Positions 58,518 through 64,000 of a stretch of DNA of 64,000 nt are shown piece after piece. Numbering within the stretch: the stretch's first letter is position 1; each line of letters starts with the position of its first letter. This DNA is from Bacteroides sedimenti (lineage in GTDB: Bacteria; Bacteroidota; Bacteroidia; Bacteroidales; Bacteroidaceae): NCBI RefSeq assembly GCF_040365225.1, contig NZ_AP028055.1:186001-250000 (forward strand). Reading direction: 5' to 3'. The translations under genes were made by a program, and so were the position numbers. Under the pieces are notes generated by a model. That model had not been told where the DNA came from and did not search any database. It saw only the letters and a list, made by a program, of their open reading frames with translations.

Positions 58518-59462
58518 ATGCTGCATGCAATAGGAATAGATTTAGGGGGTACTTTTATTAAGTACGCCCTGATAGATGAGAATGCGAACATTGTTACTTC
58601 GGGGAAACTGCCATCGGGCGCTGATATCTCTGCGGAGAGAGTGATTGAACAGATTGCCGCCGCAGTAAAGGAGATTCAGCACTATGCCGGCATGCACAAC
58701 TGCGAAATAGCAGGTGTGGGCATTGGTACTCCGGGTATTGTGGATAGCTCGAACCGGATTGTGCTGGGAGGAGCCGAAAATATAAACGGATGGGAGAACA
58801 TCCCTCTGGCCGAAAGGATTGAGGAGATGACATCTTTGTCTACAGTGGTGAATAATGATGCCAACCTGATGGGACTGGGTGAAGCCGGTTACGGTGCCGG
58901 ACAAGGTTGTTCGAATGTGGTTTTCCTTACCGTAGGAACCGGGATTGGTGGTGCCGTGGTGATTGACGGAAAGCTTTTCAACGGGTTTGATAACCGGGGC
59001 ACGGAGCTGGGACATGTTCCTTTGATTGCGAACGGCGAGCCTTGTGCGTGCGGTTCGGTAGGCTGTCTGGAGACTTACGCCTCTACAGCGGCTCTGGTCA
59101 AGATGTTCAAGAAGGGGTGTGAACAGCAGAATATTATCTATCCGGAGAAAGAGATAAATGGTGAACTGATTGTTCGTCTTTACAAAGAAGGTGACCCATT
59201 GGCAACGGAATGTTTCAACAACCATTGCTACTACCTGGGAAGAGGCATTGCCGGATTCATTAACATCTTCAGTCCGCAGCGGGTGATTATCGGTGGCGGT
59301 CTGTCGGAAGCCGGCGATTTCTACATCGACAAGGTGAGTGATTATGCTTTTGGGAATGTAATACCCGATTGTGCGGTGAACACAACCATTATGGCGGCTA
59401 CGCTGGGTAATAATGCAGGAAGCATAGGAGCGGCAAAACTGGTATTTACTTCTATTAAATAA
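58518..59462 (+). CDS. ROK-family sugar kinase
   Basis: A 314-residue ROK protein without a DNA-binding domain, hence an enzyme. ATP-binding GIDLGGTFIKYALID; VGIGTPGIVD; active-site VVNNDANLMGLGEAGYGAG; TVGTGIGGAVVI; and the zinc motif GHVPLIANGEPCACGSVGCLETYAS. It probably phosphorylates GlcNAc, GlcN or GalNAc set free from glycosaminoglycan. A similar ROK kinase is found in the heparin PUL of B. thetaiotaomicron. It starts 4 bp after the DUF3604 gene. Confidence 0.9.
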   Translation: MLHAIGIDLGGTFIKYALIDENANIVTSGKLPSGADISAERVIEQIAAAVKEIQHYAGMHNCEIAGVGIGTPGIVDSSNRIVLGGAENINGWENIPLAERIEEMTSLSTVVNNDANLMGLGEAGYGAGQGCSNVVFLTVGTGIGGAVVIDGKLFNGFDNRGTELGHVPLIANGEPCACGSVGCLETYASTAALVKMFKKGCEQQNIIYPEKEINGELIVRLYKEGDPLATECFNNHCYYLGRGIAGFINIFSPQRVIIGGGLSEAGDFYIDKVSDYAFGNVIPDCAVNTTIMAATLGNNAGSIGAAKLVFTSIK

Positions 59463-59470
59463 CCGAAGAA

Positions 59471-60742
59471 ATGAAAAAGAATATAACGCTCATCTCCTTC
59501 ATCATGATGTTCTGGTTTGTAATATCATTCATTACAAACATCCTGGGACCTATAATCCCCGATATTATTAAGAATTTCAGTCTGAGCCATCTGGCTATGG
59601 CAGGGTTTATTCCCACCTCTTTCTTTCTGGCGTATGCAATCATGTCGGTACCGGCAGGTATGCTGATAGACAAGATTGGAGACAAGAAGGTACTGTTCAT
59701 CGGCTTCCTGATGCCTTTCATCGGAACACTTCTGTTTGCCTGTGTACCTTGTTATGAGATGCTGCTGGCCTCCTGTTTCATCATCGGGCTGGGAATGGCA
59801 ATGCTTCAGACGGTGCTGAATCCTTTGCAAAGGGTAGCCGGAGGTGAAGAGAACTATGCATTCATTGCCGAATTTGCCCAGTTTATGTTCGGAATAGCCT
59901 CGTTTATCAGTCCGCTGGTCTACATTTATCTTGTAAAAGAGCTGACTCCCGGAACCTATAAAAAAGGGAACAACCTCCTTATTGATATGCTGGCAAGGGT
60001 GACCCCACCCGAACTGCCGTGGGTATCTCTATACTGGGTGTTTGTGGCACTGCTATTGGTCATGCTGGTTGCTGTGCTGTTTATGCGCATACCAAAGGTG
60101 GAACTTTCCGAAGACGAGAAGGCAGGGTCGAAATCCTCCTATCTGGAACTGTTTGAGAAGAAAACCGTATGGCTCTTCTTCCTGGGAATATTCTGCTATG
60201 TAAGTACCGAGCAGGCTACTGCCAACTTTATGACTACCTTCCTGGAGAAGTATCACCACATTGATCCTCAGCTGGAGGGTGCACGGACGGTGAGCTATTT
60301 CTGGGGACTGATGACAGTGGGTTGTGTGGTAGGAATGATATTGCTGAAGCTTTACGACTGCAGGAAGGTGCTGCTGGGCTCGGGAGTTCTTTCTGCTGTA
60401 TTCCTGTTGCTGGCGTTGTTTGGTTCTACCACAATTGCAGTTGTGGCCTTCCCCGCCATCGGGTTCTGCATATCGGTTATGTACTCAATCGTATTCTCGT
60501 TGGCTCTCAATTCTGTTTCGAAGAATCACGGTTCGTTTGCCGGAATTCTTTGCTCGGGAATTGTGGGAGGAGCCGGCGGTCCGCTTATCGTGAGCGCCAT
60601 AGCCGATGCTGTGGGTTTGCGTGCAGGAATGCTCTTTATCATGGTTTTCATTCTTTATATCACAGGTATCGGTATCTGGGCAAAACCATTGATTGACAAT
60701 AAGACAGTACGACTGAGAGAGCTTTTTCAGAGATCCGAATAA
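59471..60742 (+). CDS. MFS sugar transporter
   Basis: A 423-residue inner-membrane protein with 12 predicted helices. The MFS A-like motif is in GMLIDKIGDKKVLFIGFLM after helix 2, and the family pattern FFLAYAIMSVPAGMLID recalls the FucP/glucose-galactose symporter group. A long loop between helices 6 and 7 has a charged segment (FMRIPKVELSEDEKAGSKSS). It would take up monosaccharides or disaccharides released in the periplasm. It lies between the sugar kinase and the second lyase gene, fitting its use in glycosaminoglycan sugar uptake. Confidence 0.9.
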   Translation: MKKNITLISFIMMFWFVISFITNILGPIIPDIIKNFSLSHLAMAGFIPTSFFLAYAIMSVPAGMLIDKIGDKKVLFIGFLMPFIGTLLFACVPCYEMLLASCFIIGLGMAMLQTVLNPLQRVAGGEENYAFIAEFAQFMFGIASFISPLVYIYLVKELTPGTYKKGNNLLIDMLARVTPPELPWVSLYWVFVALLLVMLVAVLFMRIPKVELSEDEKAGSKSSYLELFEKKTVWLFFLGIFCYVSTEQATANFMTTFLEKYHHIDPQLEGARTVSYFWGLMTVGCVVGMILLKLYDCRKVLLGSGVLSAVFLLLALFGSTTIAVVAFPAIGFCISVMYSIVFSLALNSVSKNHGSFAGILCSGIVGGAGGPLIVSAIADAVGLRAGMLFIMVFILYITGIGIWAKPLIDNKTVRLRELFQRSE

Positions 60743-60780
60743 GTGAAATAGAAACCATTTATCATATAAATGATTTAGTT

Positions 60781-63342
60781 ATGTTAAACAAAAGATATCT
60801 TTTTCTCCTTTTTTCTCTTTCCATCTTGCCCTTAACGCAGGCTGGCGCACAAACGGCGGAAAAAAGCATCACAAAGCAAGCTATTCATCCGCGCTATCGT
60901 GAGTGGGCTTCGCCATCCAACGGGAAAGAAGTTTCGGTTAATCCGGTTCCTTTCCTTTGGCCTTCGGCCGGGAAAGGTACAATCTATAAGGTGCGTTTTT
61001 CGAAGGATAAGAATTTTCCGGCGAAAGCCACATTTACCAGCGAGAATATTTCCTGGGCCATGTACGATAACCACAAGAAACTGCAGCCGGGAAACTGGTT
61101 CTGGCAATACGGCGTGGTGAAGGAAAAGAACGTAGAATGGTCGGCTGTGTTCAACTTTAAGGTAACGGGCGCCAGTCGTGCGTTCGAAACACCTACAGTC
61201 AAGGAATTCCTTTCAAAATGCTCCGGCTCACACCCCAGACTATATGTCACTGCGGGCGAACTGGCTGATTTCAGAAAGCGCAACCAGAATACGCAGGATG
61301 CCAATCAGGTAATAAAAAGAGCGGATAAACAACTGAAAGCGGCTCTTCCTAAAGAGGAACCAACGCGTCCGCGTGATACAACCAATCTCTCGGCATCGGA
61401 AAAAAATGTGATGATGACCTTCATGTATCACGGATTTGGCAACAAGGTGGCCGACCCCATTTCCGATTTGTCGATGGCTTATCTGCTTACCGGAGATAAG
61501 GCTTACGGCGAAAAGGCACTGAAGCAGGCGTTGCATCTGGCAAAGATGGACCCTAAGGGCAATGCTACGAATGATGACTTCAACTCGGCAGCTGTGATGG
61601 AAGGAATGGCCGCTGCTTTCGATGCCGCCTACGATTTGATGAAACCGGCCGAGAAGCAGCAGCTCCTGGATGCGATTAAGGTACGCGGAACGAAATTCTT
61701 CCGTCAGTACGCAAACGAATTTGAAACTCACTCCATGGATAATCACGTATGGCAACATACGCTGAGACAGTTTTGCAACACATCCATTGCAGTGATGAAG
61801 GACCTGCCCGAAGCTTCGCAATGGCTGGCATATTGCTACGAAGTGTGGTGTTCTCGCTTCCCGATTTTGGGAGCCGATGATGGCGGATGGCATGATGGAA
61901 CAAGCTATTTTGCGGTTAATTTCGAGACATTTATATACATGCCGTTTACTTTTAGCCGGTTGACCGGTGTTGATTTCTTTAATATTCCTTATTTTCATAA
62001 TCTGCCTAAGTTTGTAATCTACTCTTATCCGAAGAACTCTTATTCTACCGGATTCGGAGATAATGCAGAGAATAAGACCAGTCCGGATAAAGCCTATATG
62101 GGATTCATGGATGCGCTTGCCCGTGAACTTAAAAACCCATACGCCCGCTGGTATGCAGATAAACTAGCTGAAGATGAGTCCGAAGGATTGTCAAGAGCGA
62201 AAGAATTTACTTTCTACCGCCTGATGACAAAGAATCCGCAGAACGTTGTGAAAGCGCAGGTTCCGGATAATCTTCCTCAGGGACTGTTGTTCCGCGATGC
62301 AGGATTTGCCCTGATGCACAACAACGTGGCGGATGCGAAAAAGGATGTGATGATAAACTTTACAGCCCTTCCTTTCGGTGCAACCGGACATGCGCATGCT
62401 GCCCATAACGGATTCGGCATCAATGTAGGCGGGAAACAACTATATGGTGGTTCGGGCTATTACAGTAACTTTACCGATGCCCATACCCTGATGCATTACC
62501 GAACCCGCGGACACAACACCATTCTGGCCGACAGCATGGCACAGTGTATTGGCGAGAATGGCTATGGATGGATTGCCCGCTTCAAGAATACTCCGGCGCT
62601 GACCTATGTACTTGGTGATGCCACTCATGCTTACGACTTGATGACTACCGATTTCTGGATTGACAGAATGAAACAGTTTAATGTGGAATATACCAAGAAG
62701 AACGGCTTTGGTAATCCGGGAGTAACCCGATTCCGTCGCCACTTTGTATTCCTGCGTCCTGACATCGTGGTGATATATGATGAGCTGAGAGCGAAGAAAC
62801 CTATCACATGGACTTGGTTGCTACACTCTTATAATCAGATGGAGAAAGGTGAAAAGGAGAATGTCATTTTTGGCGGAAACGAAGTTGCCAACAGTCGTGT
62901 AGATTTGTTCTGCCCCTACGCTTTGAACAATAACCTGACGAACGAATTCTTTTCACCGGCAATTAACTGGAAGCAACGCGGAGGGATGGATGCTTCGGAA
63001 GCTTACGACTACAAGAAGCATTGGCATTCGGAATTAACTACCCAAAGCAAGACTCCGGCAATGCGTTTCTTGGCTGTTATCCAGATTGACAGAGATAAGA
63101 AAACCACCCGTTTGATGGCTCCGAAAGAAATTTCAAAAGGGAAATGGGAAATTGGTGGCTGGAACATTGAAGCGGAGATGGATGGTGCAAAGGCTCCTTT
63201 CCTGATTGTAAGAGACAATAAGGGGAATGCAGTGGAGTACAATCTTCCCGGAAACGGCAAAATTAAAGGAAGCACAGTAATCAAAGAGAGAAATAAAATA
63301 GCGGAGGAGTTAATTGATATTATCCCTGATGCGGCAAAATAA
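60781..63342 (+). CDS. DUF4962/heparinase II/III family lyase (PL15-like exolyase)
   Basis: An 853-residue secreted lyase. Signal peptide MLNKRYLFLLFSLSILPLTQ; N-terminal DUF4962 module at about 30-130 (VNPVPFLWPSAGKGTIYKVR, SWAMYDNHKKLQPGNWFWQY); alpha-toroid at about 140-480 (FETHSMDNHVWQHTLRQFCN, DDGGWHDGTSYFAVNFETF); and beta-sandwich at about 500-840 (GATGHAHAAHNGFGINVGGK, FRRHFVFLRPDIVVIYDELR). It resembles the PL15-type exolyases acting on heparan sulfate oligosaccharides. Family choice between PL15 and other heparinase II/III groups is not certain. 38 bp after the transporter gene. Confidence 0.85.
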   Translation: MLNKRYLFLLFSLSILPLTQAGAQTAEKSITKQAIHPRYREWASPSNGKEVSVNPVPFLWPSAGKGTIYKVRFSKDKNFPAKATFTSENISWAMYDNHKKLQPGNWFWQYGVVKEKNVEWSAVFNFKVTGASRAFETPTVKEFLSKCSGSHPRLYVTAGELADFRKRNQNTQDANQVIKRADKQLKAALPKEEPTRPRDTTNLSASEKNVMMTFMYHGFGNKVADPISDLSMAYLLTGDKAYGEKALKQALHLAKMDPKGNATNDDFNSAAVMEGMAAAFDAAYDLMKPAEKQQLLDAIKVRGTKFFRQYANEFETHSMDNHVWQHTLRQFCNTSIAVMKDLPEASQWLAYCYEVWCSRFPILGADDGGWHDGTSYFAVNFETFIYMPFTFSRLTGVDFFNIPYFHNLPKFVIYSYPKNSYSTGFGDNAENKTSPDKAYMGFMDALARELKNPYARWYADKLAEDESEGLSRAKEFTFYRLMTKNPQNVVKAQVPDNLPQGLLFRDAGFALMHNNVADAKKDVMINFTALPFGATGHAHAAHNGFGINVGGKQLYGGSGYYSNFTDAHTLMHYRTRGHNTILADSMAQCIGENGYGWIARFKNTPALTYVLGDATHAYDLMTTDFWIDRMKQFNVEYTKKNGFGNPGVTRFRRHFVFLRPDIVVIYDELRAKKPITWTWLLHSYNQMEKGEKENVIFGGNEVANSRVDLFCPYALNNNLTNEFFSPAINWKQRGGMDASEAYDYKKHWHSELTTQSKTPAMRFLAVIQIDRDKKTTRLMAPKEISKGKWEIGGWNIEAEMDGAKAPFLIVRDNKGNAVEYNLPGNGKIKGSTVIKERNKIAEELIDIIPDAAK

Positions 63343-63589
63343 TAATTTATAAACGGATTTGTATAACGAACATTGTTTATCTGGTTGATATTGTAGGCTT
63401 TATGAATGGTTTGTTTTGATGCTGAAACAGTTTTGTAACCTGTTTGATGCACATATTTAATAGAATTTTCAACAAAATTAATATTGAAAAACCACGATTA
63501 AAGGAAGTAAAAACAATACTGAATTTCATGCTATGATAAATGATATACTTTAGCGATAAGTTTAAAACCTAATAATACATTTTTTTAAT
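63343..63589. other. Gap before the susC gene
   Basis: About 250 bp of AT-rich DNA with TATACTTTAG near 63544 as a weak -7 candidate. It probably carries a separate promoter for the susC/susD pair. Nothing else is recognised. Confidence 0.45.
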
Positions 63590-64000
63590 ATGAAAAAATA
63601 CACGGGATTTATTTTAATGATAATCTTTCTTATCTCAACAGTTTCGGTACATGCCCAAAGCTTGATTGTAAAGGGAAAGGTTACCGACAATGATGGAATA
63701 GAAGTTATTGGTGCAACTGTCACCCTCAAAGGGGTGAAAGGTGTTGGTACTGCAACCGACCTTAACGGGCAGTATTCTATAAAGGTGAACAATCCGGCTA
63801 AGGATGTGCTCGTATTCTCTTTTATAGGTATGGAACCAAAAGAAGTGAAGGTGAACGGCAAGAAACAAATCGATGTTAAGATGACTGTGAATGCCGTTAC
63901 GTTGAACGAAGTAGTAGCCATTGGGTACGCTACCGTGAAGCGTAAGGACCTAACGGGAGCTGTTTCATCAATCTCGGGTAGCGAAGTTGGGAAAGTTCCT
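63590..64000 (+). CDS. SusC/RagA-type TonB-dependent receptor, 5' part only
   Basis: The first 137 codons of a SusC-like outer-membrane receptor, cut by the window end. Signal peptide MKKYTGFILMIIFLISTVSV; carboxypeptidase-regulatory-like domain at about 25-105 (VKGKVTDNDGIEVIGATVTL, GVGTATDLNGQYSIKV, LVFSFIGMEPKEV); then the TonB-box/plug start NEVVAIGYATVKRKDLTGAV. With its SusD partner (outside the window) it imports oligosaccharides. The place after the lyases fits import of glycosaminoglycan fragments. Confidence 0.92.
   Translation, partial: MKKYTGFILMIIFLISTVSVHAQSLIVKGKVTDNDGIEVIGATVTLKGVKGVGTATDLNGQYSIKVNNPAKDVLVFSFIGMEPKEVKVNGKKQIDVKMTVNAVTLNEVVAIGYATVKRKDLTGAVSSISGSEVGKVP

Noticed and set aside
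1..64000. tRNA, rRNA, riboswitch and insertion sequence search by eye
   Set aside because: No cloverleaf, rRNA segment, known riboswitch core or transposase was recognised; a covariance search would be needed to be sure.

Overview
The window looks like chromosome from a gut-type Bacteroidales organism, most likely Bacteroides. The evidence is: -7 boxes of the TAnnTTTG type in front of several genes; a SusC-type receptor with a polysaccharide utilisation locus (PUL) under a 1346-residue hybrid two-component regulator; a DUF4248 protein and an HU-type protein beside a capsule cluster; and a serine-type sulfatase motif. The species cannot be fixed from the sequence alone.

Layout. (1) 1-4.3 kb: repeat-rich accessory DNA carrying a three-gene hipB/hipS/hipT-like toxin-antitoxin operon on the minus strand, bracketed by two direct copies of an approximately 0.8 kb repeat block. 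(2) 4.3-10.7 kb: a cassette often seen near Bacteroides capsule loci (phage-type amidase, small coiled-coil protein, HU-like protein, DUF4248 protein, Wza-like export lipoprotein, accessory DnaB helicase with an upstream winged-helix protein, and a second protein with a DUF4248-like tail), again cut up by repeat blocks. (3) 11.3-25.7 kb: an AT-rich Wzx/Wzy-type capsule operon. It starts with a promoter shared with the export gene and a leader ending in a strong terminator hairpin directly in front of the flippase. It encodes flippase, Fe-S protein plus pyruvyl transferase, polymerase, glycosyltransferases, an alpha-1,2-fucosyltransferase, a UDP-L-FucNAc or UDP-L-QuiNAc pathway, a WbuB-like transferase and an RmlC-like cupin. 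No initiating sugar-phosphate transferase and no Wzc-type kinase are present. (4) 25.8-27.9 kb: a DUF4143-type ATPase, a small aromatic ORF and an AbiJ-like fragment. (5) 28-31.7 kb, minus strand: a lipid operon with a FakA-FakB-like fusion, a DUF1295 membrane protein, a peroxiredoxin and PlsY. (6) 31.7-39.5 kb: a secreted glycosidase-like protein diverging from a predicted synthase-dependent exopolysaccharide operon (receiver, TPR/beta-barrel, HEAT membrane protein, GT2 synthase, hemerythrin). (7) 39.6-44 kb: deacetylase, GT4, WecC and WecB. (8) 44.5-64 kb: a glycosaminoglycan PUL with hybrid sensor/regulator, GH88, PL12-like lyase, PL8-like lyase, sulfatase, DUF3604 protein, ROK sugar kinase, MFS transporter, a second heparinase-like lyase (PL15-like) and the start of a SusC gene cut by the window end.

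How the genes fit together. The PUL can be read as a pathway: the SusC/D system imports glycosaminoglycan, lyases cut it to unsaturated oligosaccharides, GH88 removes the unsaturated uronic acid, the sulfatase trims sulfate, the MFS protein imports sugar and the ROK kinase phosphorylates amino sugar, with the hybrid regulator sensing an intermediate. The lyase set points to both heparan-type and chondroitin/hyaluronan-type substrates. In the lipid operon a fatty-acid kinase product (acyl phosphate) is the donor PlsY uses.

The least familiar material is the exopolysaccharide operon at 34.5-39.4 kb, the repeat family with covarying hairpins at 0-11 kb, and a 21-bp minisatellite present both between genes and inside the coding 3' end of the PL12-like lyase. 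No tRNA, rRNA, CRISPR array or insertion sequence was recognised.
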